The notes below the pieces were generated by a model. That model was not told the DNA's origin, searched no databases, and saw only the letters and a list, made by a program, of their open reading frames with translations. DNA of 64,000 nt from positions 1 to 64,000 of the forward strand of contig PBEC01000025.1 of assembly GCA_002717515.1 (NCBI GenBank). Direction: 5' to 3'. Both the position numbers and the translations under genes were made by a program. This DNA comes from Flavobacteriales bacterium (GTDB lineage: Bacteria; Bacteroidota; Bacteroidia; Flavobacteriales_C; GCA-002722245). Positions 43,722-53,549 of the stretch are shown here, piece after piece; positions within the stretch are counted from its first letter, which is position 1, and every line of letters starts with the position of its first letter.

Positions 43722-46319
43722 ATGAAAAAAAGACTACTAGGAGTGCTTTTTGCTTTCGCATCGTTTCTGATTTCGGAGGCCCAAAACGTAAGAGTTCTTG
43801 GTTATTTTCCTCAGTACCGATCAACAACAGGTGTTCAGTACGACAAACTAACCGATATCGCTTACTCTTTTATTAATCCAAACTCAAACGGTACCTTAAA
43901 AACCAGTGGATACAGTGCAGATGCTGTTTTTGGATTTGATATGACAAAATTCACCATCATTAAAGACGGATGTGCCAATAACGGAACTAATCTTTGGATT
44001 GCACTTGGTGGTGCAGATGACAATCACTATAGAGATAATCGTTTAAATGACGTTTCTGCAAACTCAACATACAGAAATACACTTGCACAAGACTTGGTAG
44101 ATTTTTGTATCACACATGGTGTTTATGGTATATCAGTAGACTGGGAGTTTCCTGATCCAGGAACTCAGGTCAACAACCACGTTCTTCTTTTGGAGGCTAT
44201 TGAAGCAAAAATAAATGCATCATCCAATCCAAACATAAAAGTTTCTGTAGCAGTAGGTGGAGAAACAAAAGGAACTGTAAACCATATGCAATATCTTTCA
44301 ACGGACTTATTTGGTTCAAAAGAGCATCTTGTAGATGAATGGCACGTTATGGCTTATGACTTTCCAAATACAGCAAATTACAACGCAAACCATTCCACCC
44401 TGAATGATGCTGAGGACTGTATGGATGGTTGGAACATAAGAGGAATGGATTATTCAGAAATGCTTCTTGGAGTACCTTTTTACGGAAGAAACTCTGGAAG
44501 AACAGGTGAGATAGAATATAACAATCTAACAGGTAACGCTGCAACAAATTATACTTCTGACTACAACAGTTCAGGTGGTTGGTACTATAACGGTAAAACT
44601 ACTCTTGAGGCCAAAATCGATTTAGCCGTTGAAAAAGGAGCATTGGGGATATTAATATGGGATATCGGACAAGACAGACCAGAAGGAGATTATTCATTAT
44701 TAGATGCCATAGACGATAAAGTGAATTTGGTATGTCCTATTGCTAAACCTAACTTAGGTCCTGATAAAGGAGTATGTGCTCCAAACTCTGTAACATTAGA
44801 TCCAGGCGTAACTGGAGGTGGTCTTACTTTTACCTGGACAAAAGACGGAGGTAGCTCAATCGGTTCTGGAACTACTTTAGAAGTTTCCGAAGCAGGAACT
44901 TATAAAGTTTCTATTTCAAATGGAAGCTGTACAAAAGAAGATGAAGTAATTATTGTTTCCGGTTCATCGGTTACAACAACAGGAGCTTCTGGATGTAACG
45001 ATGAAGATTTAACCCTTTCTGTTAATAATCCAGTTGGTGGAAAAACCTACAAATGGTACGATGAAGAAACTGCAGGAACTTTACTTCACACAGGAACTTC
45101 CTATACAACAACTTTCCCTCAAAGTACAACTGTATACGTAGAAGAGGCTTCAGATGGTGTTGAAAATTATACGTCTTCTGTTGCTGCAGTGCCGGATGGT
45201 AAAAGTCACGCTTGGGCAGGAACACAATATACATTTAGATGTTCTCAAATGCTGGTAGCTGAAAAAGATTTAACTCTTAAGTCATTAAGAATAATGGCTA
45301 AAAAGACTACTGGAATTACATTTACTGTAAAAATTATTGATGCTTCAAATGCTCCTAACTTTGCTTCTGTGGCTGAAGTTGGTCCATTTACTGCACCTTC
45401 AGACGGGACGGCTCAATCATGGGAATACCTACCATTTGATGTGGACGTAAATGCACAGTTAACTGCCGGTACATACCTAGTATATATAGAACCTAATTCA
45501 GGAGACGAAGGAAATTATGGAGTAATTAATGATTTAACTCAAGAAGATTCAGAAACAGGCGTTTATACACTTAAAGGTTCAACCTTCCAGGCCAGTGAAA
45601 TGAGTAATGGATTTCCCAATTTCAATGTTGGTGACGAAGGAAACTCTTGGTGGAGTGCTTATGGTCCATTTTTAAACTGGAAAATTGAAACAGGTGCTAA
45701 TGCCTCATGTGGTAGAACCGCTGCGACAGCTTCTGTTGTAAGTTGTGGACCTCCATCTATTACAGTTGTAAGTCCAACCAACAACTCTACTTGGTACACA
45801 AACAATACAATTAATTTTGAAGCGATAGTTACAGATGAAAGCGCGGTCTCATCCGTGACATTAGAAGTGTATAAAGGTTCTACTTTAGTTGCAACATTAC
45901 CAACAACAAAAGATGGTAATACTTATACTTCTTCATGGACGCCGACTGAATCAGGTGACGATTACACATTAAAAGTATCTGCAACAGATGATAATTCAAA
46001 TGAAACAAACGTAGAAGTAGATTTTGATGTTGATGTAAATGTTAACTCTACAGAGATTATCTCCGCAAGTTCAGTTAACGTATATCCATCTCCTGCTAAA
46101 AACCATTTCAATGTTGCTTTTGATGTTGTTTCAAGCAGTGATGTTGAAATTTTGATTTTAAACTCGGTTGGAGCTTTGGTTAAAACGAAAAATTTAGGAA
46201 ACATTAGTGGTTCGCAAAACATCGGATTCGATGCCAGTGAACTTGCAAATGGTTTATATTACATCAAAATTAAATCTGGTGATAATATGATTACTAAAAC
46301 AGTAAACGTTTCAAAGTAA
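43722..46319 (+). CDS. secreted GH18 chitinase-like protein with T9SS sorting domain
   Basis: An 865-residue protein: signal peptide (to about ISEAQ), GH18 domain (about 22-335), two Ig-like segments (about 345-490), a region of unknown fold (about 490-670), another Ig-like domain (about 675-765) and a type A T9SS sorting domain (about 780-865, VYPSPAKNHFNV ... GLYYIKIKSG). The GH18 motif DxxDxDxE reads YGISVDWE (135-142): the acid E142 and D140 remain but two aspartates are Y135 and S138. EWHVMAYDF supplies the beta-6 Tyr-Asp. It should act outside the cell on chitin or another GlcNAc polymer, perhaps weakly. A strong terminator follows. Confidence 0.88.
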   Translation: MKKRLLGVLFAFASFLISEAQNVRVLGYFPQYRSTTGVQYDKLTDIAYSFINPNSNGTLKTSGYSADAVFGFDMTKFTIIKDGCANNGTNLWIALGGADDNHYRDNRLNDVSANSTYRNTLAQDLVDFCITHGVYGISVDWEFPDPGTQVNNHVLLLEAIEAKINASSNPNIKVSVAVGGETKGTVNHMQYLSTDLFGSKEHLVDEWHVMAYDFPNTANYNANHSTLNDAEDCMDGWNIRGMDYSEMLLGVPFYGRNSGRTGEIEYNNLTGNAATNYTSDYNSSGGWYYNGKTTLEAKIDLAVEKGALGILIWDIGQDRPEGDYSLLDAIDDKVNLVCPIAKPNLGPDKGVCAPNSVTLDPGVTGGGLTFTWTKDGGSSIGSGTTLEVSEAGTYKVSISNGSCTKEDEVIIVSGSSVTTTGASGCNDEDLTLSVNNPVGGKTYKWYDEETAGTLLHTGTSYTTTFPQSTTVYVEEASDGVENYTSSVAAVPDGKSHAWAGTQYTFRCSQMLVAEKDLTLKSLRIMAKKTTGITFTVKIIDASNAPNFASVAEVGPFTAPSDGTAQSWEYLPFDVDVNAQLTAGTYLVYIEPNSGDEGNYGVINDLTQEDSETGVYTLKGSTFQASEMSNGFPNFNVGDEGNSWWSAYGPFLNWKIETGANASCGRTAATASVVSCGPPSITVVSPTNNSTWYTNNTINFEAIVTDESAVSSVTLEVYKGSTLVATLPTTKDGNTYTSSWTPTESGDDYTLKVSATDDNSNETNVEVDFDVDVNVNSTEIISASSVNVYPSPAKNHFNVAFDVVSSSDVEILILNSVGALVKTKNLGNISGSQNIGFDASELANGLYYIKIKSGDNMITKTVNVSK

Positions 46320-46335
46320 TTCTAACAAACTTTTT

Positions 46336-46369
46336 AAAAAGCCTCCAGCAAAATTGTTGGAGGCTTTTT
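46336..46369 (+). terminator. terminator after the GH18 gene
   Basis: A 12-bp stem, AAAAAGCCTCCA (46336-46347) with TGGAGGCTTTTT (46358-46369), with a loop that can pair further, followed by ATTTTT. It lies only 10 bases before the next start codon. Confidence 0.88.
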
Positions 46370-46379
46370 ATTTTTAACT

Positions 46380-46775
46380 ATGAATGTAAAACTTCTATTA
46401 CTCAATTTCTATTTTATTTTTTCTTTAATATTTGGAATATTAATCAATACAACATTTAGTAATTTAGTCAATATTTCAGGACTCTATCTCTATTCATTTT
46501 TTGCAACAATACCATTATTTATTTTGCAATTTGTTAGTATTGCTCAATTTTCCCGAAAAATAAAAAAAAGTAATCCTAAGCTGTTCAACCAAGCCTGTCT
46601 TCGGCCAAATGGAACCAAAGGCAGCTCCATAAATGTTGCATCTTTATTTGACGACTCAATACCATTTTCAAAAATAAAAGAAGAATCTATGATAAAAGAT
46701 TGGAACTATACCAAAAGAGTAATTATATATTCTATGCTCTCTTTTGCTGTTTTAATAATTCTATTTTTTATTTAG
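46380..46775 (+). CDS. small membrane protein of unknown function
   Basis: A 131-residue protein with three hydrophobic helices (about 5-24, 32-54 and 110-130) and a polar segment between the second and third (RKIKKSNPKLFNQACLRPNG). No family is recognised. It starts 10 bases after a strong terminator, leaving no room for its own promoter between them, so expression may depend on read-through or a promoter inside the GH18 gene. Confidence 0.6.
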   Translation: MNVKLLLLNFYFIFSLIFGILINTTFSNLVNISGLYLYSFFATIPLFILQFVSIAQFSRKIKKSNPKLFNQACLRPNGTKGSSINVASLFDDSIPFSKIKEESMIKDWNYTKRVIIYSMLSFAVLIILFFI

Positions 46776-46777
46776 AA

Positions 46778-46805
46778 TTGTGAACATCATAATTCCTTAT
46801 ATTTG
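46778..46805 (+). promoter_or_regulatory. promoter of phoH
   Basis: TTG (46778-46780), a 17-base spacer and TATATTTG (46798-46805) match TTG-N17-23-TAnnTTTG. A start near 46810 leaves about 15 bases before the TTG start of phoH. Confidence 0.6.
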
Positions 46806-46824
46806 ATAAGTAAAGAGACGTTAA

Positions 46825-47763
46825 TTGGAAGAAAATTATACAGTTAAAGAAATTGATCCACTTTTATTGTTTGGAGCAAACAATCAAAGAATAAAACAAA
46901 TTATAAAGTTATTTCCAAAACTAAAAATTGTAGTAAGAGGAGATAACTTAAAAATCAATGGAAATAAAGAAGAAGTTCTGGTTTTCACTAATAAGCTGGA
47001 GCTTTTTGTTTCTCATATACTTAGATATGGTGCTCTAACAGAAAATCAGTTGGAAAGGCTCATGGAGGATGGTGCAGAGGATTTGGTACAAGATACTACA
47101 GGTGGAGAAACCATAGTTCACGGTGTGGGAGGAAAAATCGTTAAAGCTCAAACGTCAAACCAAAGAAAAATGGTCGCAGCAATGAAGAAAAACGATCTTC
47201 TTTTTGCTGTTGGTCCAGCAGGAACTGGAAAAACATACACAGCTGTTGCTTTAGCGGTTCAAGCATTAAAAAATAAACAGGTTAAGAGAATTATTTTAAC
47301 TCGACCTGCTGTTGAAGCAGGAGAAAATCTTGGATTTTTACCTGGAGATTTAAAAGAAAAACTAGACCCATATATGCAACCTCTTTACGACGCATTAAGA
47401 GATATGATTCCAGCCGAAAAACTAAAAGAATTTTTAGAATCAGGTATTATTGAAGTCGCTCCTCTAGCCTTTATGAGGGGACGTACTTTGGATAAAGCAT
47501 ACTGTATAATGGATGAAGCTCAAAATGCAACCGAAGGGCAATTTAGAATGTTTTTGACAAGAATGGGCAAATCCGCGAAATTCATTGTAACGGGAGACAT
47601 TACACAAATTGATTTACCAAAAAAACAATCTTCTGGTTTGATCAGTTCAGTGAACATTTTAAAAAACATCCAAGGGATATCTTTTGTTCAATTAGATGGA
47701 AAAGACATCATAAGGCATAAACTGGTGAAAAAAATAATTGAGGCATACGATAAGTCTGAATAG
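46825..47763 (+). CDS. PhoH-family ATPase
   Basis: A 312-residue PhoH-like protein, a putative RNA-linked P-loop ATPase of unclear role. It has an N-terminal KH-like/PIN-linked part, Walker A FAVGPAGTGKTYTAVAL (near 131-147), RIILTRPAVEAGENLGFLPG, Walker B YCIMDEAQNATEGQ and VTGDITQIDLP. The start is TTG at 46825: an in-frame TAA directly precedes it and no ATG follows until well into the protein. It is followed after 1 base by a barrel-like gene. Confidence 0.92.
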   Translation: MEENYTVKEIDPLLLFGANNQRIKQIIKLFPKLKIVVRGDNLKINGNKEEVLVFTNKLELFVSHILRYGALTENQLERLMEDGAEDLVQDTTGGETIVHGVGGKIVKAQTSNQRKMVAAMKKNDLLFAVGPAGTGKTYTAVALAVQALKNKQVKRIILTRPAVEAGENLGFLPGDLKEKLDPYMQPLYDALRDMIPAEKLKEFLESGIIEVAPLAFMRGRTLDKAYCIMDEAQNATEGQFRMFLTRMGKSAKFIVTGDITQIDLPKKQSSGLISSVNILKNIQGISFVQLDGKDIIRHKLVKKIIEAYDKSE

Positions 47764-47764
47764 A

Positions 47765-48397
47765 ATGAAAAACATTTTTCTCTTAACCATCTTATTCACA
47801 ACTGTTCACCTGAAAAGTCAACCCATTCAAATCAATTATGAATGGTTTAGTTTATGTGGCGGGTTCTTATATTCTGTTGAAGATGAATATACTGGCCTTA
47901 ATGGAAAAATCAATCTGCCATTAGGGAGCCATGCTAAGTTTGTTATGCAAGCAAGTTTGTTTCCTGAACAATTTCAAAACCCAGAAGAGGCTTACAATGA
48001 AGCGAGGGCAAAATTTAATGTTGAATTTATACCCTATAAATTCAAAAAATTATATCTGTCTGTTCAAACTGGTTTTGACTACGGATACTGGCAAAGAACA
48101 TTCCTTATTCCAAATTCAACTTTAGGCTTAAACTGGAAAAAAGAGGAGAGTATGATGTTTGGTGCAATTATTAACTATGACTTTAATAGGTACAGATTAT
48201 ACCTAGATTATATGTATATGCCCGAAATATATAGTAATCACATTGGAATAGGTATTTCTATGTTGTTTTTCGAAAATAATTCATTCCGTAAAAAGTATAT
48301 GCAACGAAAATATATGAAATCTAAAAAAGGAAACAGATCACGAAAAAAAAGAAAAAGAAATCCTCGTAAAAATTCATCCAAATTAGGTCAATTATAA
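47765..48397 (+). CDS. outer-membrane-like protein with strongly basic tail
   Basis: A 210-residue protein with signal peptide (MKNIFLLTILFTTVHLKSQ) and beta strands rich in aromatics (VQTGFDYGYWQR, RLYLDYMYMPEIYSNHIGIG). The last 35 residues are dominated by Lys and Arg (KKGNRSRKKRKRNPRKNSSK), odd for a barrel that should end in an aromatic strand. The ATG at 47765, 1 base after the phoH stop, is preferred to an upstream in-frame start inside phoH. Function unknown. Confidence 0.68.
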   Translation: MKNIFLLTILFTTVHLKSQPIQINYEWFSLCGGFLYSVEDEYTGLNGKINLPLGSHAKFVMQASLFPEQFQNPEEAYNEARAKFNVEFIPYKFKKLYLSVQTGFDYGYWQRTFLIPNSTLGLNWKKEESMMFGAIINYDFNRYRLYLDYMYMPEIYSNHIGIGISMLFFENNSFRKKYMQRKYMKSKKGNRSRKKRKRNPRKNSSKLGQL

Positions 48398-48474
48398 AAT
48401 TATTGGAAATTTTAGTTTTTTCAACATTACTAATTCCTGATTTATTTAACTTAACCTCATGTTATTTACCTTTT

Positions 48475-48482
48475 TAACTTTG
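48475..48482 (+). promoter_or_regulatory. -7 promoter element of ribD
   Basis: TAACTTTG matches TAnnTTTG and ends 4 bases before the ribD ATG, so the transcript would start at or next to the start codon. No TTG is found 17-23 bases upstream. Confidence 0.45.
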
Positions 48483-48486
48483 AAAC

Positions 48487-49518
48487 ATGAATCATGAGTA
48501 CTACATGAGAAAATGCCTTGAACTTGCTGAAAAGGGAATGGGAAACGTAGCTCCGAATCCGATGGTTGGTTCAGTAATTGTTTATCAAGAACAAATTATA
48601 GGAGAAGGTTATCATGAACAATATGGATTTGCTCACGCAGAGGTTAATGCGATTAATTCAGTAAAAGATGCCTCTCTTTTTAAAAAATCCAGAATGTATG
48701 TAAATTTAGAGCCCTGTTCTCATCATGGTAAAACACCTCCTTGTTCAGATCTAATAATACGAAAAGGTATTCCTCATGTCATTATTGGTACAATTGATAA
48801 TCACGCTAAAGTAGCAGGAAAGGGTATTGAAAAACTAAAAAAAGCTGGAATCAAAGTTGAAGTAGGTATTGAAGAAAAAAAATGTTTAGAACTCAATAAA
48901 CGATTTCATAAATTTCACAATACTGGATTACCCTTTGTCATTTTAAAATGGGCTCAATCAAAAGATGGTTTCATTTCCAGAACTGAACTTGATCTTAAAA
49001 ACGGTAAAAGCAACTGGATTACAAGCTCTAAAAGTATTGAATATGTTCACAAGCAAAGAGCATCTGAGGAGGCTGTTCTTGTAGGTTCTAATACCATTCG
49101 AATTGACAACCCCTTTTTAACCTTAAGAAGATTCCCAGGAAAATCACCTTTACGTATTGTTTTGTCATCTAAACCGATTGAAAATGAAAAATACAAGGTT
49201 TTAAATGACAATCTACCTACGTTAATTTACAACAGAGAAATGAATAAGAAAAAAGGAAATAAAGAGTGGGTTAAATTTAATGGAAGTGCAAAATCTTTGT
49301 TGATGAATTTAGCTGCAAGAAAAATTCAATCAGTAATTGTTGAAGGTGGAGCAAAAACAATAAACCAGTTTATAAAAGATGATTTATGGGATGAAGCTCA
49401 TGTTTTTATTGGGGATGTTCTATTTAAAGATGGAACAATAGCTCCAAGAATAAAAAAAGAACCTTCATTTATTGGAAAAATCGGAAAAGATAAATTAAGT
49501 ATTTACAATAATCCATGA
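48487..49518 (+). CDS. ribD: bifunctional riboflavin biosynthesis protein RibD
   Basis: RibD carries out the deamination and side-chain reduction steps of riboflavin synthesis. The N-terminal deaminase (about 1-145) has the zinc motif HAEVNAI and EPCSHHGKTPPCSDLI; the C-terminal reductase (about 150-343) has FVILKWAQSKDGFIS, ILVGSNTIRIDNP-like AVLVGSNTIRIDNPFLTLR, and SVIVEGGAKTINQF. The 343 residues are usual. It overlaps the EamA transporter gene by 4 bases (ATGA). No other rib gene is in the window. Confidence 0.95.
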   Translation: MNHEYYMRKCLELAEKGMGNVAPNPMVGSVIVYQEQIIGEGYHEQYGFAHAEVNAINSVKDASLFKKSRMYVNLEPCSHHGKTPPCSDLIIRKGIPHVIIGTIDNHAKVAGKGIEKLKKAGIKVEVGIEEKKCLELNKRFHKFHNTGLPFVILKWAQSKDGFISRTELDLKNGKSNWITSSKSIEYVHKQRASEEAVLVGSNTIRIDNPFLTLRRFPGKSPLRIVLSSKPIENEKYKVLNDNLPTLIYNREMNKKKGNKEWVKFNGSAKSLLMNLAARKIQSVIVEGGAKTINQFIKDDLWDEAHVFIGDVLFKDGTIAPRIKKEPSFIGKIGKDKLSIYNNP

Positions 49519-50381
49519 GTACTAATTTAATTATCTCAATATTGGCCACTTCGGTGTTGTTCACCATCTTTAAATTTTTTGAAAAGTACAAAGTTGTTTC
49601 CTTAAATGCCATAATTGTTAATTACCTAATTGCCTCAGCACTTGCTTTTGTAATTCCTGAAGAAACAAAACCTCTCTCATATATTTTAGAACAAACCTGG
49701 TTTCCGGTAAGTATATTTTTAGGTTTCTTATTTGTTGTTCTCTTTCAAATCATGGCCTATTCAAGTCAAAAAATTGACATCTCAACTACAACAATAGCAA
49801 ATAAAATTACATTTATATTCCCGACAATAATGGGCATTATACTTTTTAATGAACCTTGGAGTTTTTTAAAACTAATTGGCTTTGGAATTGCCGTTGCATC
49901 AATTATATTATCTGCTGAGAACAGAAGAAAATTCCCAAAAAAAAGAGCCTATTTTATATTACTGATTTTGTTCCTGGGCGGAGGCTTTCTTGAGTCATTA
50001 TTAAGTTACTCACAGCAACGTTTAATTAACCGTTCGGACACGAGTGTTTTTTTCGGGTATCTTTTTCTTTTTGCATTTGTTTTTGGTTTAATCATTTTTT
50101 TCTGGAGAAGTAGTAAAGGAGAAAGTAAAATATCAAAAAAAGATTTTTTGTGGGGAATCATTTTAGGAATACCAAACTATTTTTCAATGTATTTCTTACT
50201 TGAAAGCTTAAAAGACCTTCACTCATCAGTGGTTTTTCCCATTGCTAATATGGGAGTAATTTTATGTTCAACATTACTGTCCGTTTTACTTTTTCATGAA
50301 AAATTATCAAAAAAGAAATTGCTGGCTGTATTTTCCTCTATTGTTGCGATTTTACTGATTTCTTTTCACGATATCTTTTAA
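49515..50381 (+). CDS. EamA/DMT-superfamily transporter
   Basis: A 288-residue protein with about ten membrane helices in two five-helix repeats, the drug/metabolite transporter layout. ITFIFPTIMGIILFNEPWSF in the first half and FPIANMGVILCSTLLSVLLF in the second are the repeat-end segments before the fourth helix pair. It is translationally coupled to ribD, so a flavin or flavin-precursor substrate is possible, but the sequence does not show it. Confidence 0.8.
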   Translation: MSTNLIISILATSVLFTIFKFFEKYKVVSLNAIIVNYLIASALAFVIPEETKPLSYILEQTWFPVSIFLGFLFVVLFQIMAYSSQKIDISTTTIANKITFIFPTIMGIILFNEPWSFLKLIGFGIAVASIILSAENRRKFPKKRAYFILLILFLGGGFLESLLSYSQQRLINRSDTSVFFGYLFLFAFVFGLIIFFWRSSKGESKISKKDFLWGIILGIPNYFSMYFLLESLKDLHSSVVFPIANMGVILCSTLLSVLLFHEKLSKKKLLAVFSSIVAILLISFHDIF

Positions 50382-50426
50382 GCAAACTTAAAAAAATGAT
50401 TAATTTAGGTTTGTTCTATAAGTTAA

Positions 50427-50457
50427 TTGTCAACACTACATTATAATTCTACTTTTA
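50427..50457 (+). promoter_or_regulatory. probable promoter of the secreted peptidase gene
   Basis: TTG (50427-50429), a 20-base spacer and TACTTTTA (50450-50457), one mismatch (final A for G) from TAnnTTTG. It ends 4 bases before the ATG at 50462. Confidence 0.4.
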
Positions 50458-50461
50458 CATA

Positions 50462-52042
50462 ATGAAAGCACTGGCTTTTTGTTTTGTTTTTTTCACTTCT
50501 ATTTTTTCTTTTGGACAAAAACTGGAACTGGTTTATTCAACTCAAAGCTTGATTGGAAAACATGAAATATACTACCATACCCATCAAAATCTTCCCATTT
50601 TCAACAAACTAATCAAAAAAAATACTTTCAGTAGTAAAGTGCATATTTTTGATACTGAAATCAGATTATCTCCTTTAAACCGAAATTTACTTTCTTCGGA
50701 TACGATTTTAAACGAGAAATCCGGGTTCCTTTTCGATAAGGGAAATTTAATATCTGTTTCAGCATTTACAATTATGGATACGATAGGAAAGAGTTTTACA
50801 CTTTACCTTAATAATCAAAACTATACAATACACCATATTAGCCACAACTCCAATTTAAAAGATACCCTCATCACGGGAAGTGTATTTTTACCAGACCCAT
50901 TATCAAGCAGTGGAGAGTCCTATGGAGGAAGCTTTATTGACTCCAATGATGAAACCAATGATGATATCGATAAGGAACTCAAAGAAGTACAATTATATGC
51001 TACTTTTGAAGACGGTAAATTTTTATTGAAAAACAAACATTTAAAAATAAGTAACCATAGCGCTCCTGATATTCAACCCACTGAAAGAACAGAACCAATA
51101 TTTGAATTCAATCGCTCCGAAATAGGTTTTGAAGAAATAAACGCGTTATATCACATATCGAGATTTGCTGACTATATCAAAGATACCTTAGGGTTTAAAA
51201 ACATAGTTAATTACCAAATAGCAGTTGACGTATATGCTTTGAACGGTGGAGATCAATCTGAATTTATTAGCTCAACTAATCCTCCAAGGTTAAATTTTGG
51301 ACAAGGTGGTGTTGACGACGCTGAAGATGCAGATGTTTTAATACATGAATATTCTCACGCCGTATCCCATTCAGCTGCTCCCGGCACTTTAATTGGCTAT
51401 GAGAGAAGAGCAATGGACGAGGGACTAGCTGATTTCTGGGCAGCAGCTTATTCTAAAATGCTAAATGAATATAATTATAAAGAAATTTTTAATTGGGATG
51501 GCCATAATGAGTTTTGGGATGGAAGGTCAATCGATAATCAAAAAAAATACACAGACGGATTAACTGGTAATAAATATGAAGATGGTGAATTATTTGGCGC
51601 TTTATTAATGGATGTGCGAAACAATATCGAAGATTCGATTGCAGATAAAATCATACTTCAATCAATTTACAGTTGGTACCCTAATATGAATTTTTCAGAT
51701 GCATTTGATCAAATTATGAAAGCTGATACATTAATGTACAATTCTGAAAATTCAGAAATCCTTCTTTGGGTGGGATGTAATCGCGGAGTTTTAACGGAAA
51801 ACTGTCAAAATATTGTAGAAAAAAACATCTCCAAATTTAATATTAATTACACACTACTTAATCAAGGAATTTTAGAACTGTCTCATCCAACCCTAAACAC
51901 TTCAGTAAAAATATTTACACTTGATGGAAAACTATATTTTTCAAAAATTCTAAACGGAAAACATATAAAACTACCAGACATTAAACAGGGAATATATATT
52001 CTCCAAATTGATCAATTTTCAGAAAAAATAATTATAAACTAG
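50462..52042 (+). CDS. secreted zinc metallopeptidase with T9SS sorting domain
   Basis: A 526-residue protein with signal peptide (ending FSFGQ), a propeptide-like region, and a gluzincin-type peptidase domain: DVLIHEYSHAVSHSA carries HExxH (near 298) and RRAMDEGLADFWAAAYSKM gives the downstream glutamate ligand, the layout of M36/M4-like enzymes. The C terminus (VKIFTLDGKLYF ... GIYILQIDQFSEKIIIN) is a type A T9SS sorting domain. It is probably an extracellular protease. It stands alone, followed by a modest terminator. Confidence 0.86.
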   Translation: MKALAFCFVFFTSIFSFGQKLELVYSTQSLIGKHEIYYHTHQNLPIFNKLIKKNTFSSKVHIFDTEIRLSPLNRNLLSSDTILNEKSGFLFDKGNLISVSAFTIMDTIGKSFTLYLNNQNYTIHHISHNSNLKDTLITGSVFLPDPLSSSGESYGGSFIDSNDETNDDIDKELKEVQLYATFEDGKFLLKNKHLKISNHSAPDIQPTERTEPIFEFNRSEIGFEEINALYHISRFADYIKDTLGFKNIVNYQIAVDVYALNGGDQSEFISSTNPPRLNFGQGGVDDAEDADVLIHEYSHAVSHSAAPGTLIGYERRAMDEGLADFWAAAYSKMLNEYNYKEIFNWDGHNEFWDGRSIDNQKKYTDGLTGNKYEDGELFGALLMDVRNNIEDSIADKIILQSIYSWYPNMNFSDAFDQIMKADTLMYNSENSEILLWVGCNRGVLTENCQNIVEKNISKFNINYTLLNQGILELSHPTLNTSVKIFTLDGKLYFSKILNGKHIKLPDIKQGIYILQIDQFSEKIIIN

Positions 52043-52045
52043 TTT

Positions 52046-52075
52046 AAAAAAGCTATTTTCATAGCCTCTTTTTTT
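52046..52075 (+). terminator. weak terminator after the peptidase gene
   Basis: GCTAT (52052-52056), 4-base loop, ATAGC (52061-52065), flanked by an A run and followed by CTCTTTTTTT. The stem is only 5 bp, so efficiency may be low. Confidence 0.5.
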
Positions 52076-52221
52076 CTTTCAGCCATCTCTTTTTTTAACA
52101 ATTAAAGCTTAATTTTTTCTCAATTAAAAATTTATCAATTACACTTGGTATCAATGAAATTTTATTAATTTAATTTTTTAATTAGAATATAATTTTACTA
52201 ATACTAACTTGAATATTTTAA

Positions 52222-53514
<1,293 letters not shown>

Positions 53515-53520
53515 AAAAAA

Positions 53521-53547
53521 AAAGGCTGAAATAAAATTTCAGCCTTT
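53521..53547. terminator. bidirectional terminator between metY and the M42 gene
   Basis: An 11-bp perfect stem, AAAGGCTGAAA (53521-53531) with TTTCAGCCTTT (53537-53547), 5-base loop, with A and T runs on both sides. It lies between the convergent genes and works in both directions. Confidence 0.92.
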
Positions 53548-53549
53548 TT

